From NCBI GenBank assembly GCA_026874595.1, contig CM049311.1, forward strand, positions 4,503,676 through 4,567,675: a DNA stretch of 64,000 bases, given 5' to 3'. The stretch comes from Sipunculus nudus. Taxonomy: Eukaryota > Annelida > Sipuncula > Golfingiida > Sipunculidae. The notes below the pieces were generated by a model. That model did not search any database. It was not told where the DNA came from and worked only from the letters and a program-made list of their open reading frames with translations. Each line of letters opens with the position of its first letter. Position 1 is the first letter of the stretch. The translations under genes were made by a program, and so were the position numbers. Shown in pieces: positions 11,601 through 20,820 of this stretch.

Positions 11601-12631
11601 TAAGTTTGCGAGATGCGGATCCGATTTAAAAATAAAACTACAAAATATATTAGGTCTATTTGATAAGCAGACAAATGCATGTCTAATATCAGTGCATAGA
11701 TCTACTTTAGAATAATAAAACCTGAACAACAGACATTTATACCATATATAGGTAGGCCTTCATTAAGGTCTCACTGGCATGTGACGTTCATTTTCACATC
11801 TCATATTTGGCCTGCAGAAAGACCCCGGAACGCACAAGGACATGTTTTATATTTGGTTATATAAGTCATTTTAACAATTCAAGATCCAAATATTTAAATT
11901 TCATGTGATACTAATAATATAGGGAATAATTATTTACCATGCACATCATTTGCCTCAAATGAAAACTCTGATAGATATGGTTAAACAATAGGACAAATAT
12001 GATTTTTTTCTAAAGTCGGAGAATAAATGGTTCACAACCTTCAGATCTTGTTGTGAAATTGGATATATCGATCTTTTAAACATTCGCATCAACTGGTAAA
12101 ATACTTTCAAGAGGATTAAAAAAATGGCGGTAAAACATCAAGGCGGTCATCCTATATACTAGAGTGGCCGTCAGACGGGACTTTGTATATATGCCGACAT
12201 AGACATGACGTATACGAAACCAAGGATAGATGAATACAATATGATATAATATAGAATTCATTTATAAAGTTTTAATATTATATTTATTTTGTGTGCCGTG
12301 AGTAAATAAATTAAAATGCTTAGGCACCTTTACGACCCGACCCTCACAATTATAAATGAATATATCCTGCAAATGCATGTTTTAAGTGTTTTAAACTAAA
12401 CCTTCTTGAGTATTCGCAACGTTGTCGAAGTTTAATTTTCAGAGCCAAATGCCTGTAAATGCACATGTATTAGTACTGATCACGGTTAATATACTTACTC
12501 TGTTCAAGACTCTGGAACTTGCGCTCCATGCTGCGGACGCTGGACTCTGTACTTAGCGTCTCTCTGCTGTAAAAGTCCGGGATTGACAGCAAAGACTGCA
12601 AGTTCTTCGGTTCAGTCTGGATAGTTGCCAT
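1178..12631 (-). CDS. seven-exon gene for a 249-aa Tyr/Pro-rich protein of unknown function
   Basis: Joined exons on the minus strand: 12631-12499, 6597-6402, 4309-4197, 3601-3584, 2529-2377, 1391-1274, 1196-1178. Every intron is GT-AG, phases run 1,2,1,1,1,2, and the total is 750 nt ending in TAG, so the frame closes exactly. The product has no signal peptide or membrane segment. It is rich in Tyr, Pro, Trp, His and Ser, with local motifs such as RYVPSPHNPHYPAEENWP, LYGKGRPKWS and a near-terminal STLPVVNFG. I do not recognise the family. The composition recalls small axonemal or sperm microtubule-inner proteins, and SPATA48/SPMIP7-like proteins are one candidate to test; this is a guess. The weakest junction is the donor at 6402 (CT|GTAATC). 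A further exon between 6402 and 4309 cannot be excluded. The start is the first ATG, in a good Kozak context (CACCATGGC). Confidence 0.72.
1274..1391 (-). CDS. gene 1 exon 6 (residues 205-244)
   Basis: Acceptor CTATGTTGACAG, donor GG|GTATGT; phase 1 to phase 2. It encodes MIDNRNGLPSASPGDKSY, then QAVEYSPNFHKEGSTLPVVNFG (written here as two overlapping ideas: a GDKSY motif followed by a SPNFHKEGS motif). It has no stop in frame and joins perfectly to the last exon. Confidence 0.74.
2377..2529 (-). CDS. gene 1 exon 5 (residues 154-205)
   Basis: Acceptor GTTATTTGTTTACAG, donor A|GTAAGTTAG; symmetric phase 1, 153 nt. It encodes ASGRRSYTEYNFYPANPS through KKTLFDGTHMSSQ to HQMLYGKGRPKWS. The donor is close to consensus. 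Confidence 0.75.
2619..2678. repeat. (TA)n microsatellite with adjoining interspersed repeat
   Basis: A 60-bp TA tract interrupted by one AAA. The following 2679-2830 (hairpin-like TTTCGACCCGATCATCAGG section, then a G run at 2837-2850) looks like part of an interspersed repeat inside intron 5. Confidence 0.85.
3024..3090. repeat. 33-bp tandem duplication
   Basis: The segment TTCTAATAGGGCCTATGG plus AAGCAGTGAACATAT is present twice head to tail, essentially identical, then runs into a TA tract. Confidence 0.85.
3140..3560. repeat. degenerate tandem units with ATCATGCA-GTACATGCATGTG core
   Basis: Three diverged units carry the core CATGCAxxGTACATGCATGTG near 3256, 3377 and 3517, about 120-140 bp apart. 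Intronic. Short open frames here are by-products of the repeat. Confidence 0.6.
3584..3601 (-). CDS. gene 1 exon 4, 18-nt microexon
   Basis: The acceptor TTTTATGTCACAG and the donor GTGAGTTATG are only 18 nt apart. The exon is symmetric in phase 1 and inserts six residues (S-K-P-K-S-Q with the split codons). It can be included or skipped without changing frame, so it could be alternatively spliced. Confidence 0.6.
4197..4309 (-). CDS. gene 1 exon 3 (residues 110-148)
   Basis: Acceptor ATGTATCTACAG and donor T|GTATGTAC bound a phase 2 to phase 1 exon. It encodes CGPDWKSMLRYVPSPHN followed by PHYPAEENWPDPWKAMRTYP. This aromatic and proline-rich block is the most protein-like part of the gene. 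Confidence 0.72.
4400..4660 (+). repeat. interspersed repeat, copy A
   Basis: Alignable in opposite orientation to 5335-5600: shared blocks include GCCAATCACAxGCAGCTAA, CTGCCCCTxTGGG and GAGCCACCCACT/AGCCACCCACT. Intronic, non-coding. Family unknown; no terminal inverted repeats recognised. Confidence 0.65.
5335..5646 (-). repeat. interspersed repeat, copy B, with exon-like splice sites
   Basis: Inverted relative of copy A at 4400. It contains an open frame (MASFAPWGWFYDSVGYPG...) bounded by an acceptor-like GTGGCAGGCAG and a strong donor CTG|GTAAGTATC. It resembles an exon, but joining it to gene 1 exon 3 makes TG|A, a stop, and the same sequence recurs as a repeat. I call it repeat, not exon. 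Confidence 0.65.
5587..6080. repeat. 60-bp direct repeats flanking a 375-bp segment
   Basis: 5587-5646 and 6022-6080 differ by a single deleted base (shared start TGACTGTCAATCAGTG, shared end AAGAATGTTACA). The segment between holds a G run (5827-5842) and no coding signal. Confidence 0.85.
6402..6597 (-). CDS. gene 1 exon 2 (residues 45-110)
   Basis: The acceptor TTATTTATTTCAG is convincing and phase 1 matches exon 1. It encodes KLEKRHFPTLHNK through a basic KPRSRKYIPHGYG stretch to VHTCQTL. The 3' boundary is the least certain in the gene: CT|GTAATC is a poor donor, chosen because it gives phase 2, which exon 3 requires. Without splicing there, a stop codon follows at once. Confidence 0.62.
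7205..7432 (-). repeat. tRNA-derived SINE
   Basis: On the minus strand, an A-box-like TGGCTCAGTTAA (7424-7413) and B-box-like GGTTTGATTCC (7376-7366) are spaced as in a tRNA promoter, followed by about 150 bp of body. Probably a SINE rather than a tRNA gene because the acceptor stem does not pair. Confidence 0.55.
7581..7872. repeat. segment bounded by two related hairpins
   Basis: 7844-7872 is a perfect hairpin (arms TGTGGCTCTGTA / TACAGAGCCACA, 5-nt loop). 7581-7609 is the same hairpin with two mismatches. They may be the ends of a small palindromic transposable element. Confidence 0.5.
10344..10683 (+). mobile_element. PIF/Harbinger-type MITE, copy 1
   Basis: 340 bp without coding capacity. 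It begins GGCCAAAATAAAAAAAAGG and ends with the inverted equivalent. An inner 18-bp perfect inverted repeat, GGTATGGTTCTCAGGCAC, lies at 10361-10378 and 10646-10663. TTA flanks both ends (10341-10343, 10684-10686), the 3-bp TWA target duplication typical of PIF/Harbinger elements. Body matches the copies at 23214, 27620 and 28028. Confidence 0.85.
10998..11133. mobile_element. short element with CAGGCGCG inverted ends
   Basis: 136 bp beginning CAGGCGCGAATCC and ending in CCGCGCCTG. It contains a C run at about 11090-11110. The 5' half is shared with 37640-37700 (TTTTGCAGGGAGGG then GGGTGTCATGCATAAAA). A CAG..CTG end is hAT-like, but no 8-bp target duplication is seen. Confidence 0.5.
12499..12631 (-). 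CDS. gene 1 exon 1 (start codon, residues 1-44)
   Basis: Begins MATIQTEPKNLQSLLS and ends FQSLEQ plus one base, followed by the strong donor GTAAGTATA (phase 1). Ser and Glu-rich. The last 20 or so residues could form a short helix. The ATG overlaps a sequence resembling an RFX X-box. Confidence 0.75.
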
Positions 12632-12637
12632 GGTGAT
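12624..12637 (-). promoter_or_regulatory. RFX X-box-like motif over the gene 1 start codon
   Basis: Minus-strand ATCACCATGGCAAC fits RYYNYYWTRRNRAC, the nematode X-box consensus, and matches GTTGCCATGGCAAC at 11 of 14 positions. The central CACCATGG is also simply a good Kozak context, so the match may be coincidental. Confidence 0.25.
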
Positions 12638-12919
12638 GTTTCACTAACACGAGACCGACGATTTACTCTTCTTATTTACTCCGTCCAGCGAAATCACTGT
12701 AACAAGTAAATTTTATTATATATATGTACGCGTACGGAAGGACCGATATGAAGATGAAGGAAGGAAAAATCTTGTTCGCCGAGATCTCATGTCTTAATAT
12801 GTCTTATAACCTCAGCCATATCTCTTTATAGCATTTTACTCTAAACAACCAAATATAAAACAAAAGTTTATGAAATGAAAATAGAATAAGTAGGCCTACA
12901 CCAATTTTAGTTTTAAGAC

Positions 12920-12975
12920 CTTGGAGGAGATCGAACTAGGACCTCAAAGTCCAGCTCATTTATCAATACACTTAA
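12920..12975 (-). repeat. tRNA-derived SINE head
   Basis: Minus-strand B-box-like GTTCGATCTCC (12936-12926) with an A-box-like TGATAAATGAGCTG 16 nt upstream. A diverged SINE head. Confidence 0.4.
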
Positions 12976-14288
12976 AATTTGTTCCTTCTCTATCCTGCAT
13001 CTCCTGTTGCATGTTTTATATCTCTATTATAAACTCACTAACCAGCTACCACTTCTCACATTGCTTTTCATATCCAAGTGTAAATAATTATTGATAAACT
13101 GAAGCAATTATATACCACTCGAAAGCGCATAAATCTCCAGATCAAACCTCTTCAAGAAAAAAAAGACAAAGCTGAGTATATATCCTTAGGCTTATATCTA
13201 CTTACTAGTGTATTTGGTGATAAAATGGTTATTATAGATATAAATATCTGATTTAATTCAGGGGCGGGTTAGGGGGGCAATAAATATCTAGGAGTATATG
13301 TCGGTAGAACAATAAATGCAGATGAAAGATTTTGCATCGCACAGTTACAACCCAATTTTTTGAAAGATTTTACACGTTCCCTGCTTGACCTCTATATATT
13401 GTTTGATTCAGTATCCGCCCCCGACATTTACTTTACACTGATCATAACATAATTCTGAGATTAACCAGAACGAGGGGAGCTTCTTTTCAAACTGTTAAAT
13501 TCTCTCCCCATAGTAACCATGAAACCTTGGCTGGCATGAAAGACCAGTCCCATAACTGTATTCAATATATTGACTTGCGGGGTCTTTGGCGGTCTTTGGC
13601 CATTGGTTCAGCTGTAAAATTTCTTCTTTGACCACCGGTAGAAATTATTGATTACTGATCAATATGACCTGTACAAAGACTAACCTGTACAAGCATAATC
13701 ACAAACACCTGACGTAACGAGGCTAATTGTCTTGTGTATACTGGTGTTCATCTGAGACTCGCACAGACCAAAGCTCTTGCACATTGTAGGTCTTTGTGTA
13801 AGATCCAACAATATATTTATATATCACCTAAGAGAATGATTATAGAATATAAGTGACACAGAGTTAGTAGAAAGTAACTAAACTAAATAAAAATGAGCTA
13901 AATTTAAGTTAAGTATAATTAACAATTAAAATAAATAAGAATTAAATTAAATGGACTCTCTCTCTCTCTCTCGCCAATATCAAGTGGGCCTTTATCGTTG
14001 AACACTGAATGCCTCCTGTGACACAGTGCATATAAAGTAACTTAAAACAGGTAAACCCAGCAATAAATCAATCTCAGAATCAAAGCAGAATCAAGGTAAT
14101 GCCAGATTTTCCGTGAATAATTTAGCAGCCAAAAATGGGCCGAGACTGATAAATGCTCCACCTCACGAAAGAAAGGTATTATGATATATTGCCTGATCTG
14201 CTGGCTCCATCCGTCTCATGCGTCAATCTTCCTCTCTGCTCGCATTAATCTGTCTGTTTGACGCATGTATGTGTGTTTGTATTGGATG

Positions 14289-14328
<40 letters not shown>

Positions 14329-14651
14329 TGATCTTTATCTCTTACTCTATTTCTCTCTTTACCTTTAACTGTCATACAGGTCCATTCACCTTCATGTATA
14401 GTCTGCAAATCTAGCTAGATACATATGGCTGGAGCAGCTGTCGTATTCAACTGACGAACACAACAGTGTATACCTATCAAATAAACGAATTACACTAATT
14501 TGACACTCGATTATACAGAAATCGTACTTTGATACACCCCGAATTGAACTTTACTTTCACAGCTACTTTTGACATGTAACTGAATATTTAATAAATAAGG
14601 CTGAAATATTTATTTAACCGGTATGCATGTTCTGGTAAACACTTGGTTCAC

Positions 14652-14760
<109 letters not shown>

Positions 14761-14872
14761 GCTCGTTTGTGTCGCCTGTGGTGCGAGATACATTATCAGG
14801 TGGATAACATGTGACAGACACAAAACATAAATCAGCTGTATCTCTGTGTCTCATTCTGCTAAGGTCTCGTTC

Positions 14873-14933
14873 CAGTGGCGTCAATTTATATTCCAGGGTG
14901 GGGGAGGGGGTGACACCCGTGAACACGCACAAA

Positions 14934-14983
<50 letters not shown>

Positions 14984-14998
14984 CATACCTATTTAGCG

Positions 14999-15038
<40 letters not shown>

Positions 15039-15310
15039 ATCACACTTCAAATATATTACAATTGAGGTTTTAGAAAATAAGGTAATATGTTTCCAGTATA
15101 AGTTGATTCTTAACCAGGTTTAGATAAATATTCGTAGTTATCTCATAAATGGAACTAAAGTATATATAAATCTATTTATTAATATATTTCATTTGTAATA
15201 TATGAATATTATTCTCTGATTAGTGGAGAGGGACGATTACATTGACCATCCCCCCCTTGCCCAAAAGTGGGGGGATATATACCCCCATCCCCCCTATATT
15301 GACGCCCCTG
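14873..15310. mobile_element. hAT-like non-autonomous element
   Basis: 438 bp. Ends are CAGTGGCGTCAATTTA and, inverted, CAGGGGCGTCAATATA (14 of 16 match). CAGKGGCG ends are typical of hAT elements. The interior contains two TA tracts and a C/G-rich block. No matching 8-bp target duplication, so it is old or partly rearranged. Confidence 0.55.
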
Positions 15311-15635
15311 TTTAGGTCATATTAACTGCACACTAACTCACGTTTGAAAAGAAGATTCAAACGAAGGGAGGAGGACTAATCTATCAGTGGTATAAAACTT
15401 TAGTGTTATGTTTCTGATGTGCAAACCTGCGTTTTCTAAAGCAAATACCTCATAAAGCAAATACCTTACATTATTCAATGACAAAGATATTGACCTTGAA
15501 ATATATTTTTTTTTCTAAATAATTTCTCATATATTTAAGTGCATTATCTTCTGACATAAAGTTTTCCATAATTAAATTTCCACATGTACAGTGAAATTAT
15601 TCATTTATATAAAACGAAGTTTTATATTGTAAAAT

Positions 15636-15639
<4 letters not shown>

Positions 15640-15709
<70 letters not shown>
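15640..15709. repeat. (TA)n microsatellite
   Basis: Pure TA tract of about 70 bp in the spacer between gene 1 and the 20.7-kb promoter. Confidence 0.95.
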
Positions 15710-15712
<3 letters not shown>

Positions 15713-16860
15713 AGGTATCCTGTATTTTAAAATGCCCGGAATCAAAAATATATTAGAATATGTGTTCACTTATAAGTATCCAAATATCGGAACTCAAAAA
15801 CATTTTACAACAAAAATGGTTTCTGGTCATAAATCAAATGCATTTCAATCAGTTACGTTGTAAATATTTCCGAATTATTTTTAACTACTATTTTGCTATA
15901 ATGTTGTTAAGGGTAGCAAACATGACCTCTGAGCTGCATTGCGTTACATATATAATATTTGCACTGGATATAAATTTCACACCGGTTTATACTACCACAA
16001 CCGATATACTGTGAATGTAAAGTATGCAGACGTACCTTTTACCGTCTTGAGACTGCACTTTACCTCGGTAGATTTGAGTAGATTTGATGATATGATTGTA
16101 ATGGGATACTGACCAGATCTCCTGTTTTATTTCACACGGGGTCATTCCCCACTCTGAACCGGCGAGCGGCAGAAGCAGCTAGCTTCATGTTACTATAGTA
16201 TGCCTGAACTGCCACACATCGGTCCTGTGTTTGACAGGTTTAACATTCACAATACAGAAAGTGCCAGACATGGGGAGAGTGAGCGGCTTTATGTGTCACA
16301 CGTACATTTCGAGCGTATACTAGTATTGCACAATATATCTTGTTGTTCACACATGTGTACATATGAGAAAGGCATCATATAAATGTGGAATTCAAAGAGC
16401 TAAAAAAAATCTCTATAAATATGAGATGTAGCATGTTTTGATATCAACAAAGGCGTAAACCCGCACCAAAAAGCTGGCTTTGACAGCATATAAGAGCGCA
16501 TGCAGATTCATGTAAAAAATCACAATAAATTCAATAAAATTTTATCCGAAATCTTAATTATATTTGCATAATGTATCAAACCAATGCGAATATGGTTACA
16601 AACTTTATTCTTAATCAGATTAACTATGGCCAAGAGCCTCATATATAAGAAAAATCTGCATGATCAATAAACTAAATGACTTATTTATAATAAGGGATGC
16701 CTGCAGAGCTAACGAAGTTGTGCCGTGAAATATCTTAAATCGTTAATGCACGTTAAATTGTCTGTTGCTGGCAACTAGATTATAGCGTGATGTTGGGAAA
16801 TATCTTTAAGTCGATCGAAAAGATTGAAAAAAAAAATATTGATGGAATTTACTAGTTTAA

Positions 16861-17126
16861 CCCTTTACTGTTCACATTTATTTTAGATTTCCGACAAATT
16901 ATGACACTATTTATATTTACACTAACAGCCATATCTTTTCAAACTTTTTTTGTATCTTTATCAAATTTTCAACAGTTCCCACTAAGAGGGTTTGCTGAAG
17001 ATTATTGAAAATCATTGAAACTTAGAAATAATATGCAATATTTTTGTCCTGAAAGAATCTATACATATCATGGCATTCTAGTTGCCCATTTAGAGTGCTC
17101 TTTAGTGGCTTGTAAACAGTAAAGGG
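16861..17126. mobile_element. piggyBac-type MITE
   Basis: 266 bp, no coding capacity. Inverted ends CCCTTTACTGTTCAC and CCCTTTACTGTTTAC (14 of 15). TTAA lies at both borders (16857-16860 and 17127-17130), the target duplication specific to piggyBac elements. Confidence 0.8.
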
Positions 17127-17130
17127 TTAA

Positions 17131-20100
17131 TGGAGTATTACGAATTAATATATGAATAACTGAAATGCTTCCCTGTATGATATCGAGAATTAACAACATA
17201 GAAATGTCCAATGTTCATATAAATTCTCCGAACTTTATAAAATTTATGACGAATTTTATAAAGTATGACACAATTTAACCAAGTTATATGTTCTTTCTTT
17301 ATCTGGTATAGGATGCAGGAACTGATTGCGTCCAAGTCCCCGCGATAATGGTATATGAAATTAATACGTTCGATAAAAAAATTCTTCACGTAAAGAGTAA
17401 GTTATATACCTGCATATAAAGTCTTCATCTGCTTCGGGGTGGCGTCAAAATTTGACTGCGCGCAGTCCAGTGTCGGCATGTGTCGGGAGGGTTTATGATC
17501 AACGTAATGATGGTTACCGGTATAGGTGGTTATGGCGTGTGGTTTCTAGGAGCCCCCTGATACCCTTTTTCATTTATGAAAAGGACTGCAGACAGGAAAT
17601 CAATAATCTATACCCGACAACCATTAACCTGTGTATCCTGGGTAAATATGATCCGGGCCTCCTTTAAATCTTTATAACAGCTCTCGCAGAAAGTCTCTCA
17701 AGTCGATCCAGGATGTTGAATTTTTAATGAAGACTGCTCTCCGCCATAGGACCAGATAAATCGGTTTATACCCGACCTAAGCGGTCGTTTAGGTATCTCG
17801 GTCCTGATTCAAGCCACCAGGCGGCGCTTCGATCAGAAATATATAGATATACTCGTGTGTGCTTGTAACTTTTTGTGAGAATATGGCGAAAAATATGAAA
17901 GTTAAATGAAGATGATTTAATATATATGTATAATTTGTAAATTATGGCAATAATGTAAAGTTTAAGCAGATATAGTTATGTGTATTTGTCAGATCAGTGT
18001 GTCGCTGCTAGGTAAAACATTATGTATTTGCATCGTCTCAATGTAGTATATTGATACAGAAATGGGCTAGAAATAACTGACAGTCCTACATGTTGTAAAA
18101 ATTAGGGTACTGTATAGATATTAGGAAAAGAAGTACCTTAAATAGCTTGCATTTTAGGCTGTAATTGAAGTACGTCTTATGAACAGAGCACCAAATTGTG
18201 TTCAAAGATTTTCAATTACCAATCGGTAGACAAGAAAGGGTATGTTGTCGCCCTGTATTCAATGATTTGATTTTCTGAGGGACAGCATCATTCTGTGTGT
18301 CTATAGATCAGGCCAAAAAAAGTTTTTTTTTTTTTTGGAAAAATGTTTACATGTTGTAAAAAAGTAAACAGGTGGAATAGTGGAATTAAAAAAAAATACT
18401 CGTATCACCTAGTATAAAATAGAAATAATATCTGCGAAAGAAAGGTAGCGAAGACACCTTGTTAGAGAAAAGACCTACCAATGCGGAAATCCGATTCACT
18501 CTCGAGGTCTAGCAATTTTTTTGTATACTTAAATATAGATGGTCAAATGGTGACAATTATAGTGAGGACAGGGAATATCTGCATTTTTTTTTTGTTTCAC
18601 TACAGGAAACGTTAAAAACCTGTGAATATGACTTTTTGATTGTTCACTTACCATATACCCTCATTAGTCTTTGCTCGAAATTTCTCAGATAGTTCCCGAT
18701 TCGGTCGATTAGATTCAATATGCCAGCATATATATAATTACACATAGACAGTTTTAGTTAGCACATAACACTGAAGCCGCCAACAGATGATGAAGCTCCG
18801 ACGAACATCATTAATATAAACATTTTTTTGAACATGAAGTGCATTGCTAATGTCAGAGGTTGCAATTTTTTGGCCCCATTTTCTTTACTTTTAATGAGCT
18901 AATTCATGTGATGTACCACTGCAAAACTATTCTGGAAAGCAGCCATGCACACGCGGGGCAGCTTCTTTTAAGCTTACATTTCTAAATCTAAATTCATTTC
19001 ATGTGTAAATGTATATGTAACTAAACCGTTACAATTAACCGTCACTCACCTACAATATAATGGTTGCTGTAAAATCCAGTTTAAGGAGAAACCTCCTTTG
19101 ATATCGAATAGTAATCTGAAGTAATTATTAGCAACTCATTGTAGTTCTATAAATACATGACGTCTTGACACTACTCCCATAACTTCAGGGGACCTTTAAC
19201 CTAAGCCATGTCTGATTACCATGCCAACGGGACCAGTCCCCCAGGAGCTGTCACATTAGTACCTTAAGGTAAACAATGGTATACATTTCGGGGTGGGTTC
19301 CGTTAGTTTGTGTTGGGGAACATGTCAAGAGCCCTTTGAAGATCCGCACATCCTTAACGCATAGACCACTAAAGATGGCAAATTTATTTAGCCGCCTTAC
19401 GCAAACAAACAGGTTTAAGTAGCACAAGCGGACTCCTGTGGCCTGCCATGAATATGTCCACGTATTCTGCCATGTTGACATAAAGTAAACGTCTTCCTAT
19501 TGTGCCGAATGTGGTCTGGCCTGCCTGAAGCGCCCTCTGAAGGTAGCCACAGTTATTAATGCAACCAATTAATATCTAAATTGAGATACATTTTCCAATA
19601 CGGATTCCGTCTGTTCCAGGGGCAGATCCATGATATAGGAAAGGTGAAGGTCACGCCATGGAAGACTGAAAGAAACCTAAAAAAAAAGGGCCTCTGGTCC
19701 GGGAAGGAGGGGGATAGGGTCGCAAAACAGTTTGGTTTGAAACCCTAAAAAATGATGATTTGGCTAAAAAAAAGGGGGAGGGAGGTCAGAACCCCTTGAA
19801 CCCCCCCCCCCCCCCCGCCACCCCGGAACGGCCATTGATGCCACATGCGCTTCGGTTTCTCAGAGACTTAACATGTGTGCCAAATGTTACTTTACAAAAT
19901 ACTGTTAAAATTACAACTTTTAGTTTTAAGTAAATAAAATTATAAATGTTAAAACAATAAGCTGTTAAATCGAGACCATTTCTATCCACTGCGCACTCTG
20001 GATCACAAGATCAAGAATATTACTAGTATGCTGATCAAACAGTGCCGTGAGCAAACATATATGAAGACAAACTGAGAGAGATGCATGTCAGCCTCGGTTC

Positions 20101-20640
20101 ACCAAATTCATGGTTGTGTTCACTGTGAACTCTGTCCGCCAGAATACATGACGATCGACGGTCTCACCCACGGCGAGTACCCGGAATAAGTAGCAATATA
20201 TTTCTCTTAAAAGAAGGATAAGTTTTCCCGTATTATCCAGGATTTAGTAAATAAAATAACTCAATACACCATGCATGACAGTGGCTTCAATCGAAAGAGT
20301 GGAAACCCCTGTGAAATTTCAAAGGAAGTACCATTGAAGTGAGGTTTCGATTTATAAACGTTTGCGTATCTTGCCTCACGCGGGATGTTTTGCAAGTTGC
20401 CTATGTTTTATTTTGCTGCTGAAACAAAAGATGGCTGCAGTTTGGACCAAATCAAAATTGGTTTACTTTCTCATATAGCCATGTAACAATAAATATAGCC
20501 TGCGTTGTCATACCAATTAGAATTTCATTATAAATTGTCCGTAATGTCGGGGGTACGTTTCCAACGCCCGGATGAAAAATGAACATTTAACATAGAAAAA
20601 CTCACTGACATTACAGGCGATTGACGGAAAGCGGGCAGCA
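17131..20640. other. spacer, no gene seen
   Basis: Contains a 14-bp palindrome GACTGCGCGCAGTC (17454-17467), two CTCF-like motifs (17814-17827 plus, 19530-19543 minus) and a C run (19801-19816). No open frame has protein-like composition or splice support. Confidence 0.55.
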
Positions 20641-20655
20641 AGCAGGTTGCCCTGG

Positions 20656-20780
20656 ATTGGCTTCAAGGCAACAGAAGCAATATCTGATTGGCTGAAGAGA
20701 TGTAAGTGATTTTTGGTTTACGACTGTTTTCCCTCATTGATTATATAAGCCACTGACACTTCCACTTTTGTAGTCATACC
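20656..20780 (+). promoter_or_regulatory. TATA/Inr promoter with two inverted CCAAT boxes
   Basis: Two ATTGG boxes (20656-20660, 20687-20691), a TATA box TATATAAG (20742-20749) and an initiator TCATACC (20774-20780) matching YYANWYY, with its A at 20776, about 32 bp after the TATA core. The arrangement is that of a focused RNA polymerase II promoter. The target gene is unproven; the GPCR at 31992 is the first convincing plus-strand coding region downstream. Confidence 0.5.
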
Positions 20781-20820
20781 TACGCGGTGGCCTGGGCGTT
20801 AAAAGAACTCATCTTATACA
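20776..20820 (+). other. putative non-coding leader exon
   Basis: 45 nt from the initiator to a consensus donor, CA|GTAAGTTTTT at 20821. It has no ATG, so it would be 5'UTR only. It may splice to the acceptor at 31735-31736 in front of the GPCR (a 10.9-kb intron). This is inference. Confidence 0.35.
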
